Source of the DNA: Azonexus sp.
GTDB lineage: Bacteria > Pseudomonadota > Gammaproteobacteria > Burkholderiales > Rhodocyclaceae
Length of the DNA: 64,000 bases
Direction: 5' to 3'
Assembly (NCBI GenBank): GCA_030696345.1
Contig: JAUYSK010000003.1
Span: forward strand, 1 to 64,000
The position numbers and the translations under genes are program-made. Each line of letters starts with the position of its first letter. Position 1 is the first letter of the stretch. This document shows positions 45,793 to 55,160 of this stretch, in pieces. The notes under the pieces are model-generated. The model was given only the letters and a program-made list of their open reading frames with translations. It was not told where the DNA came from and did no database searches.

Positions 45793-46583
45793 GAAGTTCC
45801 CCGGAACATGAACGAAGTCAGAACGAAATCCAGCGCCAGAATGGTCAGCGCGGAGGTAACCACGGTGCGCGTAATCGCCCGTGAGACACCTTCGGCGGTT
45901 GGCACCGAATCGTAGCCTTCGTAAACGGCGATCAGCGAAACCGCGACGCCAAACACAAAACTCTTGATGACACCATTCAGGATGTCATAGCGAAAATCTA
46001 CGCCTGCCTGCATCTGCGACCAGAAAGCGCCGTCATCGACACCGATGAAGACAACCCCGACCAGCCACCCGCCAAGCACACCCATCGATGAAAACAGGGC
46101 CGCGAGCAGAGGCATCGAAATCACCCCGCCCCAGAAACGTGGAGCAACGACGCGGGCAATCGGATTGACCGCCATCATGTCCATCGCCTTCAACTGCTCG
46201 GTTGCCTTCATCAAACCAATTTCGGCGGTTACCGATGAGCCAGCGCGGGAGGCGAACAACAGACCAGCGACCACGGGGCCCAATTCGCGTGTCAGCGACA
46301 GCGCCACCATGACGCCCAATGCTTCGGTCGACCCGAAGCGCTGAAGCGTTTCATATCCCTGCAAGCCCAACACCATGCCGACAAACAGGCCTGAAACCAT
46401 GATGATCAACAGCGACAGTACACCGCTGACATAGATTTCCCGCAGTGTCAGCGGAAAGCGACGAAAGGACGCGCCGGAATACAACAAAACTGCAGCCATG
46501 AACCGCGCCGCAAACCCCAGGCGCCAAATACGCTCAACCGTGGCATGGCCAAGTTTTCGTACCAGAGAAACGGGATTAAACAT
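45789..46583 (-). CDS. mlaE: MlaE, lipid asymmetry ABC permease
   Basis: 264 residues, typical for MlaE. Motifs include VGMVLGLQGYETLQRFG, LTRELGPVVAGLLFASRAGS and AEIGLMKATEQLKAMDMM. ATG 46583 was chosen because it overlaps the mlaF stop and matches the family start; further in-frame starts upstream lie inside mlaF. Confidence 0.95.
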   Translation of the reverse strand: MFNPVSLVRKLGHATVERIWRLGFAARFMAAVLLYSGASFRRFPLTLREIYVSGVLSLLIIMVSGLFVGMVLGLQGYETLQRFGSTEALGVMVALSLTRELGPVVAGLLFASRAGSSVTAEIGLMKATEQLKAMDMMAVNPIARVVAPRFWGGVISMPLLAALFSSMGVLGGWLVGVVFIGVDDGAFWSQMQAGVDFRYDILNGVIKSFVFGVAVSLIAVYEGYDSVPTAEGVSRAITRTVVTSALTILALDFVLTSFMFRGTS

Positions 46584-47388
46584 GCGCAACCCCGGGCAAA
46601 AACTCCTGCCGTACCGACTGCGCGGGGTAATCAAAATGTACCGGACCATCGACTTCAGCATGAACAAACTGATGCACGAATGGGTCTCTGGAAGCCCGGA
46701 TCTCGTCCGGCGTCCCCTCGGCGACAACCTGCCCGCCATTCATGAAATAGATGTAATCGACAATAAGGAGCGACTCCTGCACATCATGGGTCACCATGAT
46801 CGAGGTCGCACCCAGGGCATCGTTCAGCTTGCGAATCAGCTGGCCAATCACGCCCAGCGCAATCGGATCCAGTCCGGTAAATGGCTCGTCGTACATGACC
46901 AGCATCGGATCAAGCGCAACCGCGCGCGCCAGCGCCACCCGTCGGGCCATGCCCCCAGACAACTCGCCCGGCATGAGCTTTTGCGCGCCACGCAGGCCGA
47001 CGGCCTCCAGCTTCATCAGCACGAGATCGCGGATCATTTCTTCCGACATATCCGTATGCTCGCGGATCGGGAAGGCCACGTTATCGAAGACCGACATGTC
47101 GGTGAACAGGGCGCCAAACTGGAAGAGCATGCCCATCTTGCGCCGTAATCGATACAACTCGTCATGCGACATTTCGCAGACACGATGCCGCTCCAGTCGC
47201 ACACGCCCGGCACTGGGTCGCAACTGGCCGCCGATACAGCGCAACAAGGTCGTCTTACCGCAGCCGGACCCCCCCATGATTGCCACCACTTTGCCGCGCG
47301 GAATCTTCATGTTGATTCCCTGCAGCACGGGTCGGCCGTCATAGTTGAAGTGGAGGTCTTCGATATCGACCAGAATGTCGTCAGGCAA
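46576..47388 (-). CDS. mlaF: MlaF, lipid asymmetry ABC ATPase
   Basis: 270 residues with Walker A GGSGCGKTTLLR, signature LSGGMARRVALAR, Walker B VMYDEPFTGLDP and VTHDVQE. The start is TTG (47388), 7 bases after AAGGA; no in-frame ATG or GTG is available upstream. It heads the mlaFEDACB operon. Confidence 0.95.
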   Translation of the reverse strand: MPDDILVDIEDLHFNYDGRPVLQGINMKIPRGKVVAIMGGSGCGKTTLLRCIGGQLRPSAGRVRLERHRVCEMSHDELYRLRRKMGMLFQFGALFTDMSVFDNVAFPIREHTDMSEEMIRDLVLMKLEAVGLRGAQKLMPGELSGGMARRVALARAVALDPMLVMYDEPFTGLDPIALGVIGQLIRKLNDALGATSIMVTHDVQESLLIVDYIYFMNGGQVVAEGTPDEIRASRDPFVHQFVHAEVDGPVHFDYPAQSVRQEFLPGVAHV

Positions 47389-47494
47389 AGCACTTTCCTT
47401 GGAAAAAGTCGGGCGATTTTAACAGACTCGCCCGCCTAATCCCTGAAGTGGCAAGGCTATAATCGAGACAAATTTCACATGGAATGCCAATTAC
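47389..47494. promoter_or_regulatory. Divergent promoter region between mlaF and the pilus regulator
   Basis: A 106-base gap between divergent genes. On the + strand TATAAT (47458-47463), a perfect -10, precedes the regulator. On the minus strand TAAAAT (47416-47421) precedes mlaF. Neither has an obvious -35 at 16-18 bases, so activators may be involved. Confidence 0.45.
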
Positions 47495-48919
47495 TTGTCT
47501 GCTGCAAAACCCCTCCTGCTGATCGTCGATGACGATTCGCTGATCAGCGAATCGCTCAGTTTCGCCTTCGCGCAGGAGTTCGATGTTGTCACCAGCCACT
47601 CCCGCCCGCATGCCCTGACCCTGCTCCGTCAATTGCGCCACGCACCGCAACTGGCTTTGGTCGACCTCGGCCTGCCACCATTTCCGCATCGACCCGATGA
47701 AGGATTTGCCCTGATCAGCGATTTGCTTGCCCTGTCACCGGACATGAAAATCATCGTGCTTTCCGGGCAAAACGACGAGGACAACGCCCGTCACGCCCGC
47801 ACCCTGGGCGCCGTCGATTTTGTCGGAAAGCCTTGCGACCCCGGGCGCCTCGCCGTGCTGTTCCGTCAGTCCCTTAGCTTCACCGGCGGCGGAAGCCAGA
47901 CGCCCGCCGCTGGCCTGATTGGCGACAGCCTGCCGATGCAGCGCCTGCGCCTGCAACTCGGGCAATATGCCAATCTCGCCTTTCCTGTGCTAATCGAAGG
48001 CGAATCCGGCAGCGGCAAGGATATCGTTGCCAGCCATTACCTGCACCGACTGACCGAGCGCCGCCAGAAACCGTTTCTGGCGCTGAACTGCGCTGCCATT
48101 TCACCAACGCTCCTCGAGCCAACGCTCTTCGGCTATGCCAAGGGCGCGTTTACCGGCGCCACCTCGGCCAAAGCCGGCTATTTTGAAGACGCCGACGGCG
48201 GCACGTTGTTTCTTGATGAAATCGGCGAATTGCCGCTCGACCTTCAACCCAAACTGCTGCGTGTTCTCGAAAACGGCGAATACCAGCGAGTTGGCGAGAC
48301 GCAGACACGGATTTCCCAAGCCCGCATCATTGCCGCAACCAATCGCGACCTGCGCCAGGAAATCCGTGGCGGACGCTTTCGTGCCGACCTTTTTCATCGC
48401 CTGTCGGTGTTCACCGTAGCAGTCCCGCCATTGCGCGAAACCGGGGCCGACCGCCTGCTGCTGCTTGATCACTTCAAGAAAATTTACGCCGAACAAGCAC
48501 GCCAAAGCCCATTCACCCTGAACCAGGCCGCAACGCAAGCCTGGCTGGATTACGCCTTTCCCGGCAACGTACGCGAACTGCGCAATATTGTCATTCGCCT
48601 GACCACTCGACACGCCGGCCAGACGATTGGCCTGGAGCATTTGCTCCCGGAGTTCGACGCCGACGATGCAGCCGATATCAACACGAGCGACATCAATGGG
48701 CTAGTCACGGATGATCTGGAGAAAGCCAAGCAGGCAGCCCGCAAACACCTGCAAAACTCGATGCGACTGAATCTCGATGCCACGCTTGAACTCTGGGAAC
48801 GTGGCTACATTGAAGCCGCAATCGAACTCAGCGCCGGCAACATGAGCCAGGCCGCGCGCCGTCTCGGCATCAACCGCACCACACTCTACAACCGCATGGA
48901 AGGCTGGAGCCGTCGATGA
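47495..48919 (+). CDS. Sigma-54-dependent response regulator (PrsR-like)
   Basis: 474 residues. A receiver domain (about 1-125) has the acidic pocket LIVDDDS, phospho-acceptor Asp in LALVDLGLPP, and switch Ser and Lys in VLSGQND and VGKPCDP. The AAA+ domain (about 150-385) has Walker A EGESGSGKD, the sigma-54-contact loop GAFTGA and Walker B LFLDEIGE. A Fis-type helix-turn-helix closes the protein (NMSQAARRLGINRTTLYNRM). The start is TTG; the receiver fold begins at once, so little can be missing. It overlaps the MshM-like gene by 4 bases and probably regulates pilus genes. It also resembles PEP-CTERM-system PrsR, but no exopolysaccharide genes are near. Confidence 0.9.
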   Translation: MSAAKPLLLIVDDDSLISESLSFAFAQEFDVVTSHSRPHALTLLRQLRHAPQLALVDLGLPPFPHRPDEGFALISDLLALSPDMKIIVLSGQNDEDNARHARTLGAVDFVGKPCDPGRLAVLFRQSLSFTGGGSQTPAAGLIGDSLPMQRLRLQLGQYANLAFPVLIEGESGSGKDIVASHYLHRLTERRQKPFLALNCAAISPTLLEPTLFGYAKGAFTGATSAKAGYFEDADGGTLFLDEIGELPLDLQPKLLRVLENGEYQRVGETQTRISQARIIAATNRDLRQEIRGGRFRADLFHRLSVFTVAVPPLRETGADRLLLLDHFKKIYAEQARQSPFTLNQAATQAWLDYAFPGNVRELRNIVIRLTTRHAGQTIGLEHLLPEFDADDAADINTSDINGLVTDDLEKAKQAARKHLQNSMRLNLDATLELWERGYIEAAIELSAGNMSQAARRLGINRTTLYNRMEGWSRR

Positions 48920-50301
48920 GCCTTTACCTCGAACACTTCGGGCTGCGCGAGCCACCATTTCGCATCACGCCGCACACCGATTTCTTCTTCTCCGGCGCCA
49001 ACCGTGGCCCGACCCTTGACGCACTGATCTATGCCATCACGCAGGATGAAGGCATCGTCAAGGTCACTGGTGAAGTGGGCAGTGGCAAGACCATGCTCTG
49101 CCGCATGCTGCTCGAACGGCTTCCGGCAAACGTTGAAACCCTCTATCTCGCCAATCCATCGCTTTCCCGCCAGGAAATTCTTGGCGCCATCGCCGATGAA
49201 CTCGGCATCCCGACCGACGGCAAAGCTACACATTCACTGACCCGGTCGCTGCAGGATGCCCTGATTGAACGTTATGCGGCTGGCAAGCGGGTTGTCATGC
49301 TGATCGACGAAGCCCACGCCATGCCGGCCGAATCGCTTGAGGAAATTCGCCTGCTTTCCAATCTGGAATCGAAGGCCACCAAACTTTTGCAGATCGCTCT
49401 CTTCGCCCAGCCGGAACTTGACGAACGTCTGGCCGCCAACGACATGCGCCAGCTGCGCGAGCGGATCACCCAACATTTCGACCTGGCCCCGCTCAAGCGA
49501 GAAGATGTCGCCAGCTATATCGAATTCCGCCTGCGGGCTGCCGGCTATCACGGTCCAAACCCCTTCACCGAGTCGGCCGTAAAGTTGATTGCCGACATCT
49601 CGGAAGGTCTTTCGCGACGCATCAACATTCTCGCCGACAAAGCCCTGCTGGCCGCTTATTCGAATGGCCGCCACCAAGTTGATACCGCTGAAATCCGGAC
49701 GGCTGAACAGGACGCCCGTTTCTCCCCGCTACAACAAAAGGCTGCCTTCGACGCCAAGCCTCTGTTGTGGACGATTGCCGCAACGCTGCTGGTCGTGTTG
49801 CTGGTCGCGGTTTCTTTCACCCTGGGCTCACACAACAGCAAGCCAGTTTCTCTTGAAGCGGAAAAACCTGCCTCGCCCGCAGAGATTACAAGTAACAGGG
49901 TCGCACCAGCCGCCAGGACTCAGCCACCGCAACTGCGCCCGATTGAATCGGGACGTACTGAATCCCCTGACAACATCCGGTTCGGAGCGCTTACCCGCCA
50001 ACACTTGATGCAATACGAACAATGGATCGAAAACGCCCCGCGTCAGCACTACTTCATCCAGTTGCTGGCCACCGAAGCTACGCACACCGGAGAAATTGAA
50101 GGCTTCCTGACCCGCGCCTCGCGCCTTCTCGACCCTGCAGAACTCCGCGCCTATCGTTCCAGCCTGTCAGGCAACGATCGGGTTGGTGTTATCTATGGCG
50201 ATTACCCAACTAGAGAGGCTGCCGCCGCAGCCATGCAGGCCCTGCCTGACTCGATCAAGGCCGCCCAGCCCTTCCCGCGCCAAGTGAGCCGGCTACGCTA
50301 G
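48916..50301 (+). CDS. ExeA/MshM-like AAA ATPase with C-terminal SPOR-like domain
   Basis: 461 residues. An N-terminal AAA ATPase (about 1-270) starts MSLYLEHFGLREPPFRITP and has Walker A GEVGSGKT and Walker B VVMLIDEAHAM. One membrane helix (about 282-302) leads to a Pro-rich periplasmic linker and a SPOR-like domain (about 375-455: HYFIQLLA, VGVIYGDYPTREAA). ExeA/GspA and MshM help insert secretins through the cell wall; a peptidoglycan-binding SPOR end fits that role. The secretin gene follows. Confidence 0.86.
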   Translation: MSLYLEHFGLREPPFRITPHTDFFFSGANRGPTLDALIYAITQDEGIVKVTGEVGSGKTMLCRMLLERLPANVETLYLANPSLSRQEILGAIADELGIPTDGKATHSLTRSLQDALIERYAAGKRVVMLIDEAHAMPAESLEEIRLLSNLESKATKLLQIALFAQPELDERLAANDMRQLRERITQHFDLAPLKREDVASYIEFRLRAAGYHGPNPFTESAVKLIADISEGLSRRINILADKALLAAYSNGRHQVDTAEIRTAEQDARFSPLQQKAAFDAKPLLWTIAATLLVVLLVAVSFTLGSHNSKPVSLEAEKPASPAEITSNRVAPAARTQPPQLRPIESGRTESPDNIRFGALTRQHLMQYEQWIENAPRQHYFIQLLATEATHTGEIEGFLTRASRLLDPAELRAYRSSLSGNDRVGVIYGDYPTREAAAAAMQALPDSIKAAQPFPRQVSRLR

Positions 50302-50320
50302 ATGCTGCACCGGGCAAACC

Positions 50321-50350
50321 ATGACACCTTCACAAATTACGTGCTAGCAT
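50321..50350 (+). promoter_or_regulatory. Candidate sigma-70 promoter before the secretin gene
   Basis: ATGACA (5 of 6 to the -35) and TAGCAT (4 of 6 to the -10) lie 18 bases apart in the 101-base gap before the MshL-like gene. The gap is large for this otherwise tightly packed cluster, so an internal promoter is plausible. Confidence 0.35.
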
Positions 50351-50402
50351 CATTTAGCTATCCGAATAACGTGACCCTTTTGTTCAGACAAGGCAAAGCC
50401 CG

Positions 50403-52184
50403 ATGAAAATCGGTTTTCTCAGCGCGACGCTGCTCTCCCTGCTGCTGGCCGCATGTGCGGCGCCAGTTCCGCGCGAACCTCTCAAGGGGCACATCAGCTC
50501 CGAAAACACGCCGGTTTCAGCGCCCGTGGCCAACATTCCAGCGCCTGTCGAACAAACCCTGGCTCTGCCCAAACCTCGCGTCACGCCCAAGGCTGAAACT
50601 TACAGCGTCGTCGTCAACAACGTTCAGGTACGCGACCTGCTGTTCGCACTCGCCCGGGATGCCAAGGTCAATGTTGACATCCACCCCGGCATTACCGGCG
50701 TCGTTTCGCTGAATGCGATTGACCAGACCCTGCCACAACTACTGACCCGGATCTCGAAGCAGGTCGACATGCGGTTTGAACTGGATGGCCCCAACATGGC
50801 CGTGATGCCGGACTCGCCATTCCTGAAGCATTACAAGGTCGATTACGTAAATATGTCGCGCAATGTAACAGGCACCGTATCGACCAACACCCAGATCGCG
50901 ACGGGGCTTCCCGGCACGACAGGAGCATCCCCCGTAGGAGGCACGGCAGGCGGGAACATCTCCAGCACACGCATAGAAAACGCCTCGAAAAACCAGTTTT
51001 GGGAGTCACTGGAAAAAAACATCAAGGATCTTTTACGTGAAACCGACAAAATCCTACCGGAAGGATCAAGCGAAACTGTAATCGAACAGACGACTGCTCA
51101 GAATGCTACCGGCGCGGCTGCCCTGCCACAGGGATCAGGACAGCGTGCGGCGCAAGCCATCGCCAATGCGCTTCAAGGCAATCCCTCACCAGGATCGAGC
51201 AGTCAGGCAGTAGGAAACTCCGTGGTCCGCCGCAATACCTTCCGTGAAGCTGCGTCGGTCATCATAAACCCTGAAAGCGGCGTCATTACGGTTCGCGCCA
51301 CCCAGCGCCAGCATGACAAGATTCAGGAATTTCTTGATCGAGTGATCAATTCGGCACGGCGCCAAGTATTGATCGAAGCGACCATTATTGAAGTTGTACT
51401 CAAAGACGGGTATGAGCAGGGCATAGACTGGACACAGATAAGTAGCGGCGGCATCGTCAAAATTCTCAGCCGACAACTTGGAGGGGTTGCAAACCTGAGT
51501 TTTGAAAAAGGTGACAACCCGACAGCGCTGATCAATCTTTTAGAAACGTTTGGCACGACAAAAGTACTCTCCAGCCCACGAATTTCGGTACTAAACAATC
51601 AAACTGCCTTGCTCAAGGTCGTCGAGAACGTTGTCTACTTCAACGTAAAATCTGACATTTCAGCGGCCACTCAGAATGCTGGAGCCCTGAAGGCGTATAC
51701 CACGACGCCGCAAACAGTCAGTGTCGGTCTGGTACTGACAGTCACTCCCCAGGTCAGTGAAAACAATCAGGTGATCTTGAACGTCCGCCCGACTATCACC
51801 AGCATCGCCTCCTTCGTAAGCGACCCGAACCCCGACCTGAAACTTCCTAATCTGATCCCGCAAATCCGTACCCGCGAAATCGAATCCGTCATGCACGTAG
51901 CCAGCGGCAACATCGCCATTCTGGGTGGTCTAATGGAAGACAAAATTGACTATCAGAATCTGCGAATTCCTGTCGTTGGGCAAATACCAGTAGCTGGCGA
52001 GTTACTGAACAACAGAAACAACGTTGCCCGAAAAACCGAGCTTGTCATCCTCCTGCGCCCGGTTGTCATCAAGGATGCCAGCCTTGACGGCGATTTCGCC
52101 GGAATGCGTGGCTTCCTGCCAAACGAACGCTTCTTCAACCCGCCGAACGAAGCGCAGCCGTTCAATATCGTGCCGAGTCGCTGA
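50403..52184 (+). CDS. mshL: MSHA-type pilus secretin (MshL-like)
   Basis: 593 residues. Lipoprotein signal with lipobox LLLAAC; a secretin N0/STN-like domain (about 65-135, VVVNNVQVRDLLFALARD); a Ser/Gly-rich stretch; and the C-terminal secretin domain (about 310-575) with VLSSPRISVLNNQTALLKVVENVVY and GNIAILGGLMED. It forms the outer-membrane pore through which the pilus passes. Confidence 0.93.
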   Translation: MKIGFLSATLLSLLLAACAAPVPREPLKGHISSENTPVSAPVANIPAPVEQTLALPKPRVTPKAETYSVVVNNVQVRDLLFALARDAKVNVDIHPGITGVVSLNAIDQTLPQLLTRISKQVDMRFELDGPNMAVMPDSPFLKHYKVDYVNMSRNVTGTVSTNTQIATGLPGTTGASPVGGTAGGNISSTRIENASKNQFWESLEKNIKDLLRETDKILPEGSSETVIEQTTAQNATGAAALPQGSGQRAAQAIANALQGNPSPGSSSQAVGNSVVRRNTFREAASVIINPESGVITVRATQRQHDKIQEFLDRVINSARRQVLIEATIIEVVLKDGYEQGIDWTQISSGGIVKILSRQLGGVANLSFEKGDNPTALINLLETFGTTKVLSSPRISVLNNQTALLKVVENVVYFNVKSDISAATQNAGALKAYTTTPQTVSVGLVLTVTPQVSENNQVILNVRPTITSIASFVSDPNPDLKLPNLIPQIRTREIESVMHVASGNIAILGGLMEDKIDYQNLRIPVVGQIPVAGELLNNRNNVARKTELVILLRPVVIKDASLDGDFAGMRGFLPNERFFNPPNEAQPFNIVPSR

Positions 52185-52193
52185 GGACTGGGG

Positions 52194-53444
52194 ATGAGCC
52201 TGTTGATGGACGCCCTGAAACGGGCTGAAACAAGCAAACAGGAAGCGGCGCGAGCGCTGACTGGTCGGGACGCGGTGTCGCACCCGGATGAAGCCTTGAG
52301 TCTGGAGCCCATTACCAACGAACCCGTGAAGTTTGCTGGCAGCCCCCTACCGGAGCTGGCCAAGCATCTTGAAGCGGTCGATGCCGATTTGGCAACGACA
52401 GCACAGCCCGAAACCCCGTCTCGGCCGCGCCCGGTTTCGCCCGCCGCCCCGACGGCAGCAGAGCAGGCTACCCAAAGTGGGCGGGATGCCGTACGCAATG
52501 CCTTTACCGCCAAGCAATCCGCCCCGCCGTCGAAAGCGCCGCTCTGGCTGGCTCTGGGCACGCTCGGGCTCGCTGGCATCGCGATCGGCGGCTATGTCTG
52601 GTATCAGTTGAACAATATGAGCGGCAATACTCTGGCACCGAGCAGTGTGCGCCCACCAGTCGCTTCGGCGATGGCACCTCAGTCGGTTGCCCCAGCAGTT
52701 CCCGTCAACCAGATAGCCGTTTTTGCCAATTCTGGCCCGTCTACCGCAGCAGACAGCCCCGCCTCGGCTGAAACACGTCTTTTCGCGCCCCCACCTCCTC
52801 GGCCATCCCGCGCCCTGCCTGCTGAACGAGAAGTCGCGCCAGAGCCACCAATTCGCCTGACGCGAACCAAACCAGAGCCCGATGCCAATCTGATGCGTGG
52901 GTACGCCAACGTTCAAAGCAATGATCTGGAGTTTGCCCGTCGTGATTTCGAGCAAGCCCTGCAACGGGACCCAAACAATACTGATGCCCTGCTCTCGCTG
53001 GCGGCCATTGCCCAGCGTCAGGGCCGACCGGCGGATGCAGAAGGCCTTTATCAGCGAGCCGTCATCGCCAACCCGAGCGACCCTGCCGTGCAAGGGGCCG
53101 CACTGAATGGCGCCGTGGCCGGCGCTGACCCACAAAATACCGAAAGCCGCCTGAAAACCCTGCTCGCCGGCCAGCCGGATTCAGCACCGCTCAATTTCGC
53201 GCTTGGCAACCTTTACGCCCGCCAAAAACGTTGGTCTGAAGCACAGCAGGTTTATTTCAATGCCGTCGCAGTCGATAGCGACAACCCGGATTACCTGTTC
53301 AATCTGGCGGTGAGTCTCGATCACATCCGGCAAGCCCGACCCGCGGCGCAACATTATCGACTGGCTCTGGAAGCAGCCGAAAAACGCCCCTCAGCCTTCA
53401 ATCGCGACCAAGTCCGGAAGCGCTTGATTGAGCTTCACCCCTGA
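52194..53444 (+). CDS. TPR protein of the MSHA cluster (MshN-like)
   Basis: 416 residues. It starts MSLLMDALKRAE, a motif shared by TPR proteins of pilus and secretion clusters. A low-complexity Pro/Ala region surrounds one membrane helix (about 122-142), and the C-terminal half holds several TPR repeats (YANVQSNDLEFARRDFEQAL and ALGNLYARQKRWSEAQQVY). MshN is a bitopic scaffold whose exact role is unclear. It is 9 bases after the secretin gene. Confidence 0.83.
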   Translation: MSLLMDALKRAETSKQEAARALTGRDAVSHPDEALSLEPITNEPVKFAGSPLPELAKHLEAVDADLATTAQPETPSRPRPVSPAAPTAAEQATQSGRDAVRNAFTAKQSAPPSKAPLWLALGTLGLAGIAIGGYVWYQLNNMSGNTLAPSSVRPPVASAMAPQSVAPAVPVNQIAVFANSGPSTAADSPASAETRLFAPPPPRPSRALPAEREVAPEPPIRLTRTKPEPDANLMRGYANVQSNDLEFARRDFEQALQRDPNNTDALLSLAAIAQRQGRPADAEGLYQRAVIANPSDPAVQGAALNGAVAGADPQNTESRLKTLLAGQPDSAPLNFALGNLYARQKRWSEAQQVYFNAVAVDSDNPDYLFNLAVSLDHIRQARPAAQHYRLALEAAEKRPSAFNRDQVRKRLIELHP

Positions 53445-53451
53445 GGTCGCA

Positions 53452-55158
53452 ATGAGTACATCAATGCTGCAACGCCGGCCCCTGGGCCAGATTCTGATCT
53501 CCGAAGGCATCCTTTCGGAAGACCAGTTGCGCATTGCGCTGCTTGAGCAGATGAAGCTCAACCAGCCGATCGGCAAACTGCTGGTTTCGCTCGGCTTCGT
53601 TTCAGAGGCGACGCTGCGCCAAGCGCTGTCAGAAAGCCTGGGCAAGCAAAGCATTGATTTGACGCATGCGGTCATCGACCCGCAAGCGCTCAAGTTGGTG
53701 CCGCGCGACATGGCCAAGCGTTATCACTTGCTGCCGCTTGACTATGACCGAAACCGTCGGCGGCTGACGCTGGCGATTTCCGACATCAACGACATCGTCG
53801 GCCTAGATCGGGTACGCACCCTGCTCGAAGATGGTGCCGAAATCGAAACGCTGCTCGCGGGCGAATCGGAAATCGACCGCGCCATCGACCAGTATTACGG
53901 CCACGAGCTGTCGATCGACGGCATCCTGCATGAAATTGAAACTGGCGAGATCGACTGGAAGAGTCTGTCGACCACCGACGATGAGTACAGTCAGCCCGTC
54001 GTTCGCCTGATCGACTCGATCCTGACCGATGCCGTCAAGCGCGAGGCTTCCGACATCCACTTCGAGCCGGAAGCCAATTTCCTGCGCATCCGCTACCGCA
54101 TCGACGGCATGCTGCGTCAGATCCGTGCCCTGCATAAGTCGTATTGGCCGGCAATGACCGTCCGCATCAAGGTGCTTTCCGGCATGAATATCGCCGAAAT
54201 GCGCGCCCCGCAGGATGGTCGCATCAGTCTCTCGGTTTCCGGCCGCCCGGTCGATTTCCGCGTCGCCAGCCAGCCGACCATTCACGGCGAGAACATCGTG
54301 CTGCGTATTCTCGACCGGCAGAAGGGTATCGTGCCGCTGGAGAACCTCGGCTTGGCCGAGGAGCACCTGCACCAGTTGAAACTGATGATTTCCCGGCCGG
54401 AAGGCATCATTCTGGTCACTGGCCCAACCGGTAGTGGCAAGACGACGACGCTATATTCGGTGTTGAACCATATCAACGCCGAGGGCATCCACATCATGAC
54501 CCTCGAAGACCCGGTCGAATATCCGATGGCGCTGGTCCGCCAGACCTCGGTTGCCGAGAACTCCAAACTCGATTTCGCCAACGGCATCCGCTCGATGATG
54601 CGCCAGGACCCGGACGTCATCCTGGTCGGCGAAGTACGCGATGCCGAAACGGCCGAAATGGCCTTCCGCGCCTCGATGACCGGCCATCAGGTGTACACGA
54701 CTCTGCACACCAACTCGGCCATTGGCGCTGTTCCCCGCCTGCTCGACATCGGTGTTCTGCCTGACATCATGGCCGGCAACATCATCGGCATCATCGCTCA
54801 GCGCCTGATTCGCCGCCTTTGTGAGCATTGCAAGTCGCCCTACCACGCCGAACCACACGAAGCCCGCCTGCTCGGCCCACTCGCCGAAGGCTCCCGGCCG
54901 GTGCTTTTCCGGCCAACCGGCTGCGAGTTCTGTGATTTTCAGGGCTATCGCGGCCGGGTTGCCATCATGGAATTGCTGCGCATCGATGCCGGCCTCGACG
55001 AGTTGATCGCCCGCCGGGCGACCACACATGAAATACGTAGCCGGGCGCTGTCCCAAGGTTTCATTACGCTGGCTGATGACGGCTTGCGCCGCGTCCTCAA
55101 CGGCACGACTTCGCTGGAAGAACTGGCTCGCGTCGTCGACCTGACCGACCGGATGTAG
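53452..55158 (+). CDS. mshE: MSHA pilus extension ATPase MshE
   Basis: 568 residues. The N-terminus contains two MshEN-type repeats (RRPLGQILISEGILSEDQL and PIGKLLVSLGFVSEATL), the known c-di-GMP-binding element of MshE. The ATPase core has Walker A GPTGSGKTTT, Walker B VGEVRDAETAEM and a tetracysteine zinc site (CEHC, CEFC). It powers pilus extension at the inner membrane. ATG 53452 follows GAGG; an in-frame start at 53428 would overlap the previous gene. Confidence 0.94.
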   Translation: MSTSMLQRRPLGQILISEGILSEDQLRIALLEQMKLNQPIGKLLVSLGFVSEATLRQALSESLGKQSIDLTHAVIDPQALKLVPRDMAKRYHLLPLDYDRNRRRLTLAISDINDIVGLDRVRTLLEDGAEIETLLAGESEIDRAIDQYYGHELSIDGILHEIETGEIDWKSLSTTDDEYSQPVVRLIDSILTDAVKREASDIHFEPEANFLRIRYRIDGMLRQIRALHKSYWPAMTVRIKVLSGMNIAEMRAPQDGRISLSVSGRPVDFRVASQPTIHGENIVLRILDRQKGIVPLENLGLAEEHLHQLKLMISRPEGIILVTGPTGSGKTTTLYSVLNHINAEGIHIMTLEDPVEYPMALVRQTSVAENSKLDFANGIRSMMRQDPDVILVGEVRDAETAEMAFRASMTGHQVYTTLHTNSAIGAVPRLLDIGVLPDIMAGNIIGIIAQRLIRRLCEHCKSPYHAEPHEARLLGPLAEGSRPVLFRPTGCEFCDFQGYRGRVAIMELLRIDAGLDELIARRATTHEIRSRALSQGFITLADDGLRRVLNGTTSLEELARVVDLTDRM

Positions 55159-55160
55159 CC

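Noticed and set aside
47389..47494. Sigma-54 (-24/-12) promoter for the pilus regulator
   Set aside because: TGGCA occurs but without GC-rich -12 (TTGC) at the required spacing.
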